Below are positions 28,301-35,133 of a stretch of DNA of 64,000 nucleotides, one piece after another (position 1 is the first letter of the stretch; each line of letters opens with the position of its first letter). The notes beneath the pieces were generated by a model, which was not told the origin of the DNA, did no database searches, and saw nothing but the letters and a program-made list of their open reading frames with translations. A program made the translations under genes and the position numbers. The stretch is taken from positions 57,316 to 121,315 of the forward strand of contig NZ_NRSD01000014.1 of assembly GCF_016583985.1 (NCBI RefSeq). The letters are read 5' to 3'. The stretch is from Thiocapsa imhoffii (GTDB taxonomy: Bacteria > Pseudomonadota > Gammaproteobacteria > Chromatiales > Chromatiaceae).

Positions 28301-28415
28301 CCGGGTACTGGCGAATCTCCAGGTCGAGCAAGGACCGAATACCCAAGATGAAAATCAACAGGCTGACGACCGTGGCCAGGACCGGTCGGTGGACGAAGCG
28401 GTCGGTGAAGCTCAT
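25332..28415 (-). CDS. RND efflux pump, inner-membrane permease
   Basis: A proton-driven resistance-nodulation-division permease of the HAE-1 type (AcrB/MexF-like), 1027 residues. It shows the N-terminal helix (FVHRPVLATVVSLLIFILGI), the porter repeats (YPATQNTVVTITTAYPGA), and the central GLVVDDAIIVVENVHRHLE with the paired Asp used for proton transfer. The C-terminal half repeats the pattern (GLIGLIAKNGILIVEFSNKL). The substrates cannot be read from sequence. It overlaps its adaptor gene by 4 bases. No outer-membrane factor gene is nearby, so a TolC-type partner must be elsewhere. Confidence 0.95.
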   Translation of the reverse strand: MSFTDRFVHRPVLATVVSLLIFILGIRSLLDLEIRQYPATQNTVVTITTAYPGASSDLVQGFITTPLQQAIAEANGIDYLIGTSTAGLSVIEANMRLNHDPNAAVAEIQAKVASRLNVLPEAAQNPVIDSTTGDSTALMYLAFYSKVMTLPQITDYLLRVVQPQLQALEGVAKAEIFGDQTFAMRVWLDPERMASLGISGDDVAQVLAANNYLAGIGRLRGERVQIDLSVTTDVSRVEDFQRLVIRTDGDVLIRLDDIAEIEMGARTSDSSTLYKGTPAIFIGIEPSPGANPLEVAARVQTLMPELATQFPEGLQAAVPYDASEFIEESIKEVFTTLAEAVLIVLFVIFLSLGSLRAAVIPSVAVPLSIVGAGFIMLAMGFSINLLTLLAMVLAIGLVVDDAIIVVENVHRHLEMGKSGIQAALDGARELAMPIIAMTTTLVAVYVPIGFMGGLVGALFTEFAFTLAGAVVVSGIVALTLSPMLAGRILRVGSAQSRFERGVEHAFNRLAKGYRGWLHRWLEYPGIALLIAVVVLAAIYVMYDMTKKELAPTEDQSILFFMGTAPQTATVDLNLSNIDEMLPIFESFPEYQESFIIAGMGGDQSMTFGGFKMTPSSERERGQTEIQPQLQGMLGEIAGMQTVVFPRPSLPTPGNGIPIEFVILTDRSFAEIDALADQLLDTAMASGLFMFLSKDIKFERPRTVLEVNRDLAGDLGISMVDLGRSLSVMLNEDYVNWFSLEGRSYQVIPQVAQQFRNDLGALKDFFVHNAAGELIPLSALIDVRHEVEPSKRVQFQQLNAIALSGVMTPGVPLGSALAYLEQEASALFPRGVRWDYKGESRQFKSEGAALEVTFFLSLLIIYLVLAAQFESWRDPFVILMSVPLTIAGAMAFLFLGFASVNIYTQVGLITLIGLIAKNGILIVEFSNKLREREGLSKREAVEQAAEVRLRPIFMTTVAMLVAMIPLLNASGPGAVSRFDIGLVIVTGLGIGTLFTLFIVPAFYMLLSPNQARHRTREQANEQPPAATI

Positions 28416-29503
28416 TCTGACGCGCCCTCGGCGTCCTCGTCATCGAGGATGCGAACCGCTTGGTTCTGACTCAACTTCACCTGCCCGGATCTGACGACGC
28501 GCTCACCGACGCTCAGACCAGACAGGATCGCGATCTGATCATCACGGACATCACCGCTGACGATTTGACGGCGCTCGGCGAGGGTTTGGTCACCCTCCTC
28601 GCGCACCACGAACACCGTATCCCCGTAGGTGTTGAAGGTGATGGCCTCGCGGGGCAGCGTCAGGACCTCTTGCTCGACCGGTAAGAGGGTGGCGACCCGT
28701 GCAAACATGCCCGGACGCAAGGCTAGGTCCGGATTCTCCAAGCGGGCACGGATGCGAACGTTGCGTGTTCCGCGATCGATTCCAGGGCTGATCGCTTCGA
28801 TGACGCCTTCAAAGATACGTTCAGGGTCGGCGGCGATCCGCACCTGGACGGTTTGTCCCGTGCTCAGACGCGCGAGGTGTCGTTCGGGCAGCGCATAGTC
28901 GACATACACGGGGTCGAGATTTTGCAGCGCCACGATGGGCGAGCCCTCGGGTAGGAACTGTCCGAGATTGATCAAGCGGATGCCGAGTTGACCATCAAAG
29001 GGGGCGCGAATCGTTTTTTTCTCGATGGTGGCGCGTTTGCTTTTCACCAGTGCGCGAGCTTGATCCAATTGGGCGCTGATCTCGTCGAAATCACCCTGCG
29101 CGACGGCACGATCCTTGAGCAAGGCACGGTTACGCTCGACCTTGATTTGCGCCAGGCGTTCGGCCGCCTCCAATCCCTCCAATTCGGCACGATCGACGTC
29201 ATCGGCAAGACGCGCCAAGACCTGTCCGCGCTGCACGATGGCGCCGGATTCGAATTCGATCGCCCGCACCTGGCCCGCGACCTCATTGTTCACGTTCACG
29301 CCCTGGATGGCCTCAATCGAGCCGACCGAATTCAGTGTCGGTTGCCAATTTGTGGTTTCGACCGTGACGACGCGGACCGTCGGCGCGGGTGGGGGCTGCG
29401 AGAACATGGCGATCTCGGCTTGAATTTGGCTGTACTTGAAGAAGGCGAGGCCGCCGATCAGCGCGCCGAGCAGGAGAATGACCAGAAGAAGACGAGCGAC
29501 CAT
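28412..29503 (-). CDS. RND efflux periplasmic adaptor (membrane fusion protein)
   Basis: The adaptor linking the RND permease to an outer-membrane channel, 363 residues. An N-terminal membrane anchor (LLLVILLLGALIGGLAFF) is followed by the lipoyl half-motif VNNEVAGQVRAIEFESGAIVQRGQVL, a short alpha hairpin (residues about 110-160), the second lipoyl half (TIRAPFDGQLGIRLINLGQFL), and a beta-barrel domain. It lacks a lipobox, so it is anchored by the helix. It precedes the permease gene with a 4-base overlap. Confidence 0.94.
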   Translation of the reverse strand: MVARLLLVILLLGALIGGLAFFKYSQIQAEIAMFSQPPPAPTVRVVTVETTNWQPTLNSVGSIEAIQGVNVNNEVAGQVRAIEFESGAIVQRGQVLARLADDVDRAELEGLEAAERLAQIKVERNRALLKDRAVAQGDFDEISAQLDQARALVKSKRATIEKKTIRAPFDGQLGIRLINLGQFLPEGSPIVALQNLDPVYVDYALPERHLARLSTGQTVQVRIAADPERIFEGVIEAISPGIDRGTRNVRIRARLENPDLALRPGMFARVATLLPVEQEVLTLPREAITFNTYGDTVFVVREEGDQTLAERRQIVSGDVRDDQIAILSGLSVGERVVRSGQVKLSQNQAVRILDDEDAEGASE

Positions 29504-29617
29504 GGCGAGTTCGAGTTGAGTCAGCGAGTGAGTCGAAGGGAGGCGGACGACAGATCGTCGGCGCTGGAGTCAGGGGGACTGCGGCTCGTTGCATGCTCGC
29601 GGGCCCCTCCAGGCGTT

Positions 29618-30799
29618 CTATTCGAGGAGTCTTTGTTTCGCTTCATTGACCTTCGCGGCCAGATAGTCAGAACCGCCACGATCGGGATGGAGCCTTTGGA
29701 TCAGGCGCCGATGCGCGCAGCGCACCGCCTGCGCATCGGCGTCGGGGGCGAGACCGAGGATGGCACGCGCCTCCTCGAGATGGAGCGGTTCGGACACTCG
29801 GGATCCGGCATCGGTTCCGCGACCAGAGGATGGCGTCTCGCGGGGCTGACGTCCGCGTTCCTGTTCGAGATAGACTTCGAGTGCCTCGGCGGAATCAGGG
29901 TCGCTGGTGTAGCAGGTTTCCAACAGGACGACGAGTTCATCAGTGTGAATCTGCGCCAGATCCTGACCCGCGCACGGCCCACACAACAGGGTTCCGCTGA
30001 TTCGTCCGGAGAGATGATCGATGAAGAGCATGACACAGCGGGTAGCGACCCGTGAACGGGTCGCCGTCTGCTCGTGCGTGCTCCCCTTCAATTCCCGGAT
30101 CCACATCAGGGTCGCTCCAGCCACGGCCGCGGGCATCAGGGTGAAATTGATGACCGGAACGAGACTGAGGCCCACGACCGCGGCGCCAAACCCGAAGGTG
30201 AGCGTCGGTTTTTCGCGCAGACGCTGCCGCATCACAGGCGCTCTCAGACCATGATTTTTCATCGGATAGTCAGTATATTGCGCTGCCAGAATCCATGCTG
30301 AATAGAGCAGCCACAGCAGTGGGCCGACCACGGGAATGACGAGCAGAACCAGGAATGGGATGGCCAGGAGGAGTGCATGACCGAGTTTGCGCAATTCGTG
30401 GAGCGCGCAGGCCGGCCAATTGGCGAGCGCACTGGCCGTGCTCTGGCCATCCTCATCGCAACCGGTCAGGCGACGCTCGATGCGATCGGCCAGCAGTGCG
30501 TTAAAGGGTGACGCGATGAGGGTTGCGGCCAAGGCAAAGCTGTTGAAAACGAACAACAGCGCAACGACCCCGAACAGCGGCCGTAGGAGCCAGTCCAGCC
30601 ACCCAAGCCAACTCGGGACGATGTTCTCGAGTGTGCGTAACACCTCGACAAGCACCCACAGTGCAACGGGGATGGCGACGATGAATAGGAGCAGGTTCAC
30701 GACGAGCGGGAGGATGGCGTAACGCCGCAGCCCGGACTGCGCGATCAGTCGCAGGCCACCAAGGAGATATCCGACGCCGGCGAGAGGACTGGATGCCAT
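29618..30799 (-). CDS. CysZ-like (EI24) membrane domain fused to a J-domain
   Basis: One uninterrupted 393-residue frame joins two proteins usually separate. Residues 1-240 form a CysZ/EI24-like membrane domain (GLRLIAQSGLRRYAILPLVVN, FNSFALAATLIASPFNALLA, LLAIPFLVLLVIPVVGPLLW); CysZ moves sulfate. Residues 255-315 (MLFIDHLSGRISGTLL, then LLETCYTSD) and the J-domain at 339-393 (EEARAILGLAPDADA, with HPD at 371-373 and GGSDYLAAKVNEAKQRLL) match TIM14-like DnaJ proteins that normally carry their own membrane helix. A perfect hairpin (30045-30064) sits at the junction and an in-frame ATG lies at 30031 without a ribosome site. Either a true fusion or two genes joined by loss of a stop; not an obvious sequencing error. 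Confidence 0.85.
   Translation of the reverse strand: MASSPLAGVGYLLGGLRLIAQSGLRRYAILPLVVNLLLFIVAIPVALWVLVEVLRTLENIVPSWLGWLDWLLRPLFGVVALLFVFNSFALAATLIASPFNALLADRIERRLTGCDEDGQSTASALANWPACALHELRKLGHALLLAIPFLVLLVIPVVGPLLWLLYSAWILAAQYTDYPMKNHGLRAPVMRQRLREKPTLTFGFGAAVVGLSLVPVINFTLMPAAVAGATLMWIRELKGSTHEQTATRSRVATRCVMLFIDHLSGRISGTLLCGPCAGQDLAQIHTDELVVLLETCYTSDPDSAEALEVYLEQERGRQPRETPSSGRGTDAGSRVSEPLHLEEARAILGLAPDADAQAVRCAHRRLIQRLHPDRGGSDYLAAKVNEAKQRLLE
30045..30064. repeat. Hairpin at the CysZ/J-domain junction
   Basis: GCGACCCG, loop TGAA, CGGGTCGC: a perfect 8-bp stem inside the coding sequence at about residue 250, exactly where the membrane domain ends. It could be the remnant of an intergenic hairpin between two formerly separate genes. 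Confidence 0.5.
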
Positions 30800-30901
30800 A
30801 AGTAACCAGGGCGGATAAAGCGCTGATGCGTCGGTGAGGTTGGTCTAGCCGGGTGATCCGCACCGCGAAGGCGATCGCGATGGATCGAGTGGCGTTTCGA
30901 T

Positions 30902-30930
30902 CTGACGTGATGGATGCGTCAGAGTATACA
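30902..30930 (+). promoter_or_regulatory. Possible sigma70 promoter for the repeat protein gene
   Basis: CTGACG at 30902-30907 and TATACA at 30925-30930 are 17 bases apart. CTGACG is also the left arm of a 6-bp inverted repeat with CGTCAG at 30917-30922. It lies about 165 bases before the gene start. The match is moderate. Confidence 0.25.
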
Positions 30931-31093
30931 CCCCCGATTGGCCCAATTTCGCCTCCTTCTTCGCAGGATCTCGCGGTTGCAACGATGGCCTTTGTGCGGT
31001 TCTCCCTTGAACCCGCGCGCCTATTCAGGCAGCCTAAGGGGGTTTAAGGAACGAACTCTCTTAATTTCGTCTACAGACACGAGGATCAGCCTG

Positions 31094-32461
31094 ATGAAAG
31101 AGGTCGTGGCCAAGCTTGCAGAGACGCGAGCAAAACTGGCGACTATCGATATCGGAAAGACGTCCGTCTGGGTAGTGGGCATCGCGACACTTGTCGGGAC
31201 GCTCTACGTCACGGTTGGCGACCCTTTCCCCGAGCCCACTCCGCTTGACCCGACGTATGTCGCGACGAATCTAGCGCCGATCGGGACACTTCGGGTCTCT
31301 GGTGCCGTGCCGGCCGCGATCGCGGATCCAGCCCCGGCGACACCAGCGCCCGCTCTTGTCGAGACTCCCGTTGAGACTCCGCCAACCGAGCCCGCTCTGA
31401 CTGAGGCTGCACCCGCGGAAGCCGCGCCCGCAGCGGAGCGCACGCAACCAGCCGGGCAGCCGCACTACGCCCCGTTGCGCGAAGCGAAGCCACAGGTCGA
31501 CGCGCCCGCAATCGTGGCGACGACACCCGCTGAGGAGGCTCCGATCGTCGAAGAGCCGCCAGCAGCGATGGCACCGAAAGTAGCCGAGCCACCCAAACCG
31601 ACCGCGCTTCCACACTTCGCGCCGCTTCCGGGCCAGATGCGAGCAGGCATCGACATGACGCCGGAGACGCTGCAGCCAGGCCAACCCGCGATGCCCGCGG
31701 TGGTTGAGGAAGCCCCAGCCGAGCCGGCGGTGGTTGAGGAAGCCCCGGCCGAGCCGGCGGTGGTTGAGGAGGCCCCAGTCGAGCCCGCGGTGGTTGAGGA
31801 AGCCCCGGCCGAGCCGGCGGTGGTTGAGGAAGCCCCAGTCGAGCCGGCGGTGGTTGAGGAAGCCCCGGCCGAGCCGGCGGTGGTTGAGGAGGCCCCAGTC
31901 GAGCCGGCGGTGGTTGAGGAAGCCCCGGCCGAGCCGGCGGTGGTTGAGGAAGCCCCAGCCGAGCCCGCGGTGGTTGAGGAAGCCCCGGCCGAGCCCGCGG
32001 TGGTTGAGGAAGCCCCGGCCGAGCCCGCGGTGGTTGAGGAAGCCCCGGCCGAGCCCGCGGTGGTTGAGGAGGCCCCAGTCGAGCCGGCGGTGGTTGAGGA
32101 GGCCCCAGTCGAGCCGGCGGTGGTTGAGGAAGCCCCGGCCGAGCCGGCGGTGGTTGAGGAGGCCCCCGTCGAGCCAGAACCTGAACTGCTGCCGGTCCCG
32201 GTGACCGTGCTGCCACTGGTGGTCGAGCCTGAAGTGGAACCGATGCCTGCGCCAGCCGACACGGTCCCGGATCAACCGGTGGAATCGGAGCCCGCCGTGG
32301 TCGAGGAGACTCCCGTCGAACCTGCAGTGGTCGAGCCCGCGCCGGTCAAAGCACCTGCCGCGAAACCGGCCGTTGTGCCCGAGGCAGTCGAGATTCAGCC
32401 AGCGGCACCGATCATTCAGCCCATGCCCGCATGGCTGAAACATTTCGGTCCGATGCGCTGA
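31094..32461 (+). CDS. Membrane-anchored protein with sixteen PAVVEEAP[A/V]E repeats
   Basis: A 455-residue protein, function unknown. It begins MKEVVAKLAETRAKLATIDI, followed by one transmembrane helix (SVWVVGIATLVGTLYVTVG), then a segment (YVATNLAPIGTLRVSG) faintly like the start of some small c-type cytochromes, though no CxxCH haem site exists. The rest is a long Pro/Ala/Glu/Val region predicted to be extended and highly acidic, outside the membrane. It includes sixteen perfect-length 10-residue repeats. Short aromatic phrases flank the repeats: PHYAPLRE, PHFAPLPG and a C-terminal AWLKHFGPMR. The ATG at 31094 is chosen from the GAGG upstream and the helix position. A strong hairpin and the DUF2333 gene follow. 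Confidence 0.85.
   Translation: MKEVVAKLAETRAKLATIDIGKTSVWVVGIATLVGTLYVTVGDPFPEPTPLDPTYVATNLAPIGTLRVSGAVPAAIADPAPATPAPALVETPVETPPTEPALTEAAPAEAAPAAERTQPAGQPHYAPLREAKPQVDAPAIVATTPAEEAPIVEEPPAAMAPKVAEPPKPTALPHFAPLPGQMRAGIDMTPETLQPGQPAMPAVVEEAPAEPAVVEEAPAEPAVVEEAPVEPAVVEEAPAEPAVVEEAPVEPAVVEEAPAEPAVVEEAPVEPAVVEEAPAEPAVVEEAPAEPAVVEEAPAEPAVVEEAPAEPAVVEEAPAEPAVVEEAPVEPAVVEEAPVEPAVVEEAPAEPAVVEEAPVEPEPELLPVPVTVLPLVVEPEVEPMPAPADTVPDQPVESEPAVVEETPVEPAVVEPAPVKAPAAKPAVVPEAVEIQPAAPIIQPMPAWLKHFGPMR
31697..32176 (+). repeat. 30-bp tandem repeat, 16 copies (coding minisatellite)
   Basis: The unit begins GCGGTGGTTGAGG and encodes AVVEEAP[A/V]EP. All sixteen copies are exactly 30 bases; they differ at a few sites, mainly GAA/GAG, CCG/CCA and GCC/GTC (Ala/Val). 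The order of Ala (A) and Val (V) copies is A A V A V A V A A A A A V V A V. Copy number changes would stay in frame. Confidence 0.98.
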
Positions 32462-32469
32462 TGCACGGA

Positions 32470-32506
32470 AGCTGATGCACTGGCCCTCGTGGCCAGCGCA
32501 TCAGCT
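32470..32506 (+). terminator. Strong hairpin between repeat-protein gene and DUF2333 gene
   Basis: AGCTGATGCACTGGCC, loop CTCGT, GGCCAGCGCATCAGCT: 16-base arms with one mismatch, starting 9 bases after the stop codon. No T tract follows. It may protect the upstream mRNA end or partly terminate before the DUF2333 gene. Confidence 0.5.
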
Positions 32507-32597
32507 CACTGAAGGAAGGCCCCTTTGTGACGCACCGCCAGCTCTTGAATCCAGAGTTGGCCCCTGGATGGATCGACCTGAACATTCGGAGCAGATC

Positions 32598-33653
32598 GTG
32601 GACACACCCCATCTTCCTAAAACTGTCACGGAAGTCGTCAAGCTCTACGACCCTCGAACATGGCGAGAAAAGGGTCTGTGGTGGACTACGGGGCTGTTTG
32701 CAGCAACCTACCTCGTCATTGTCATTGTTCTCGGGATTTACTGGTCGCGCTCCCCCGGGACTTTTGACGTCCGTGAGCGTGCCTTTGCCATCGCAGATTC
32801 CGAGCAGGCAACACTCGCGACGGGGTCCTATACGACCGCGGCGGCAATTGGAATCGCTGAGACCCTGTTGGGCAAGCCTGGCGGATACCTGAGTAACGAC
32901 ATCGCTCCGCCAGGGGTTTACCTGGACAACATCCCCAACTGGGAATTCGGTGCCTTGACGGAGCTGCGTGATCTCGCCCGGGCACTGCGCAACGAATTCT
33001 CCCGGTCTCAGACACAATCAGTCGAAGACAAGGATTTGCAGATCGCCGATCCGCAGTTCAGCTATGACTCGGAATCCTGGATCCTGCCATCGAGTGAATC
33101 CGAGTATCGCCGTGGCGTCGAAGCACTGTATCGCTATTTCAACCGCTTGAACGATGATCGCAGTCAAGACGGTCAGTTTTTTGCCCGCGCGGACAATCTC
33201 CGATCCTACCTGGCCGTCGCCGAGAAGCGCCTGGGCAGTCTTGCGCAGCGTTTGTCCTACGCGGTTGGTCAAGCGCCCTTGGATACCTCGCTTGCGGGCG
33301 ATCCGAGCGCTGAGCAGGCGCGCCCGGCACAGCAGGAAGCTCATACCAAGACGCCATGGATGGAGATCGACGACGTCTTCTTCGAGGCGCGTGGTTACAC
33401 CTGGGCACTGTTGCATACGCTGCAGGCCTTGACGATCGACTTCGAACGGGTGTTGATTGATAAGAACGCCTTGGTGTCGCTGAAGCAGATCATTCGTGAA
33501 CTGGAGAACACGCAAAATCCCATCTGGAGTCCGTTGATTCTGAACGGGACCGGGTTCGGTCCGATGGGTAACCACTCGCTGGTCATGGCCTCCTACATCT
33601 CGCGCGCGAACGCCGCGATCATCGATCTGCGCAACCTCCTCGAGAAGGGCTAG
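32598..33653 (+). CDS. DUF2333 family protein
   Basis: A 351-residue protein of the uncharacterised DUF2333 family. One transmembrane helix near the N-terminus (GLFAATYLVIVIVLGIYW) follows the phrase KLYDPRTWREKGLWW. The soluble part contains GGYLSNDIAPPGVYLDNIPNWEFG, FSRSQTQSVEDKDLQIADPQF and ANAAIIDLRNLLEK, which I recognise as DUF2333 phrases; the family is probably periplasmic and envelope-linked. I choose the GTG at 32598, preceded by GGAG at a 6-base spacing; an ATG at 32568 is the alternative, and earlier starts fall inside the hairpin. It is likely in an operon with the repeat-protein gene. Confidence 0.88.
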   Translation: MDTPHLPKTVTEVVKLYDPRTWREKGLWWTTGLFAATYLVIVIVLGIYWSRSPGTFDVRERAFAIADSEQATLATGSYTTAAAIGIAETLLGKPGGYLSNDIAPPGVYLDNIPNWEFGALTELRDLARALRNEFSRSQTQSVEDKDLQIADPQFSYDSESWILPSSESEYRRGVEALYRYFNRLNDDRSQDGQFFARADNLRSYLAVAEKRLGSLAQRLSYAVGQAPLDTSLAGDPSAEQARPAQQEAHTKTPWMEIDDVFFEARGYTWALLHTLQALTIDFERVLIDKNALVSLKQIIRELENTQNPIWSPLILNGTGFGPMGNHSLVMASYISRANAAIIDLRNLLEKG

Positions 33654-33773
33654 GTGATGGCCAGATTCGCGCCCGGCGGCGATCGGCGGTCAGTCCAGTC
33701 GGTCGCGGTCGCTCGGGTGCCAGTCGCGAGGTGAGTTGAGTCTCGATCGTTGCCGAGTGCTGCCCCTGATGAT

Positions 33774-33815
33774 GACGACCTGCTCACGCCGAGATCGGAT
33801 GCTGGGCAGGTCGTC
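33774..33815. repeat. 10-bp inverted repeat between convergent genes
   Basis: GACGACCTGC and GCAGGTCGTC with 22 bases between. An outer pair (CCCCTG near 33764 and CAGGGG near 33828) could extend the stem. It lies between the DUF2333 gene and cysC, which converge. Confidence 0.4.
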
Positions 33816-33829
33816 TCGACGCCGACACA

Positions 33830-33846
33830 GGGGCGCGGCGCGCCCC
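33830..33846. terminator. GC hairpin between DUF2333 gene and cysC
   Basis: GGGGCGC, loop GGC, GCGCCCC: a perfect 7-bp stem in the 272-base convergent gap. With the larger inverted repeat just before it, it likely ends transcription from one or both sides, although there is no T tract. Confidence 0.4.
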
Positions 33847-33925
33847 CAAGCGCCTTGCGAAGCAGGGTTCGATGACTTCGCGGGAGCTGGGGGCCGAGGA
33901 TGGTTCTAATGGGATCGTTTGATCT

Positions 33926-34582
33926 CTAGCCCGGAATGATCTGCCGCGCACGCAAAAAGGCGATGACCTCGTCGGCAAGCGCATCAGGTGATGCGTGCCC
34001 AGAGGACAGCGTCAGTTCCGGATTGAGCGGTGCCTCGTAGGGGTCATCAATGCCCGTGAATCCCTTGATTTCGCCTGCGCGCGCCTTCTTGTACAGTCCT
34101 TTGGGGTCACGGTCCTCACAGATTTCGATCGGTGTATCGACAAAGACCTCGATGAACTCACCTTCTCGCATGGTCTTGCGCACCCGGTCTCGATCGACGC
34201 GGTAGGGACTGATGAATGCCGTGAGAGCGATCAGGCCCGCGGCCGAGAAGAGTTCTGCGACGGCACCGATGCGACGGATATTCTCCTCGCGATCGATGGC
34301 GGAGAATCCAAGCCCAAAGCGCTCGGCGAATTCATCACCATGGGTATCACGTAACATCCCGGGGGCAGCATTCAGCCCATGACGGACGTTGTCCCCGTCG
34401 AGTACCGTGCTGTGAAACCCGAGTTCGTGCAGCTTGTGGTCGAGCGTGTTCGCGATCGTGCTCTTGCCCGATCCGCTGAGCCCTGTGAACCAGATCACAC
34501 ATCCTTTGTGCCCTTTCATAGCCTCCCGATCGCCCCGGGAAACCTGATGCTCGTGCCAGGTAACGTTCATCTCATTCATCAT
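33926..34582 (-). CDS. cysC: Adenylylsulfate kinase
   Basis: CysC phosphorylates adenylylsulfate (APS) to PAPS with ATP in sulfate activation. The 218-residue product has the P-loop GLSGSGKST (residues 34-42), LDGDNVRHGLN, the lid phrase FISPYRVDRDRVR, VFVDTPIEICEDRDPKGLYKKAR and FTGIDDPYEAP, all CysC hallmarks. It stands alone rather than beside cysD/cysN. The neighbouring CysZ-like fusion gene at 29.6-30.8 kb is 3 kb away and on the same strand, so any sulfate link is only suggestive. Confidence 0.97.
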   Translation of the reverse strand: MMNEMNVTWHEHQVSRGDREAMKGHKGCVIWFTGLSGSGKSTIANTLDHKLHELGFHSTVLDGDNVRHGLNAAPGMLRDTHGDEFAERFGLGFSAIDREENIRRIGAVAELFSAAGLIALTAFISPYRVDRDRVRKTMREGEFIEVFVDTPIEICEDRDPKGLYKKARAGEIKGFTGIDDPYEAPLNPELTLSSGHASPDALADEVIAFLRARQIIPG

Positions 34583-34715
34583 TCGATCCTCGATCGTTGT
34601 TCAAATCAGGTCGCCCACGTCGAGTGGGCCATGCATGTCTAGAGTGGGTACAGCGGGTGAGCGGCGGTGCCCCGTCGCTGGACCTAGGGCAGGGATTGGC
34701 GCCTGGGGATCGCCC

Positions 34716-35126
34716 TCAGTCCGGCGCGGTCTTGCTGAGTCGAAGTCCGCTCCAGTGTGTCGCGAGCGTTCCGCCACAGGCGACGATGCAATCCTCGAAC
34801 TGCGCCGTGCAGATCGTCATGTCTGGCCCGAGACAACCCATGGGCTGGACGCAGATTGCGCCCGGAGTCGCTTGACAGGCAGCGAGCTCCGATGACAGGC
34901 GTGCGTCGAGCGCATTGCATTCAGCTTCGCGCAGCGTTTGCCGCTGTCGGCACTGTTGTTGACTCAGTTCGCAATTGGCGACGCACGCCTGCGCCTCGGG
35001 GCTGGATGGCATGGTGAGTTGCCGTTCTTGGAGTGAACCCGTGCATCCCGCCAGGGCGATGCTGGCGAACAGGATCAAGAACGCGCGGAGGCGATCGGAG
35101 GCGTGTGGTTCCATCGGAGGTCTCAT
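34716..35126 (-). CDS. Cys-rich hypothetical lipoprotein
   Basis: A 136-residue product with a classic lipobox: RAFLILFASIALAGC, the lipidated Cys being residue 28. The mature part has ten further cysteines (CVANCELSQQQC, AECNAL, AACQAT, AICVQPMGC, MTICTAQFEDC, VACGG), suggesting several disulfides in the periplasm. I do not recognise the family. The start is the ATG at 35126 or 35114; upstream in-frame sequence belongs to the neighbouring gene region and lacks coding character. It lies 7 bases after a small membrane-protein gene on the same strand. Confidence 0.72.
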   Translation of the reverse strand: MRPPMEPHASDRLRAFLILFASIALAGCTGSLQERQLTMPSSPEAQACVANCELSQQQCRQRQTLREAECNALDARLSSELAACQATPGAICVQPMGCLGPDMTICTAQFEDCIVACGGTLATHWSGLRLSKTAPD

Positions 35127-35133
35127 GTGGGTG

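Noticed and set aside
28988..30055. Forward frame of 355 codons opposite the RND adaptor and J-domain region
   Set aside because: Opposite two proteins with strong family motifs; no ribosome site or domain.
31697..32176. CRISPR-like array of 30-bp repeats
   Set aside because: There are no spacers; the units are directly adjacent and in frame within a coding sequence.
31209..32443. Several long overlapping open frames on both strands across the 30-bp repeat (for example 31209-32216, 31271-32443, 31465-32262 reverse; 31704-32204 forward)
   Set aside because: The repeat unit lacks stops in several frames and 30 is a multiple of three, so all frames stay open. Only the forward frame from 31094 has a start, ribosome site, membrane helix and non-repeat ends.
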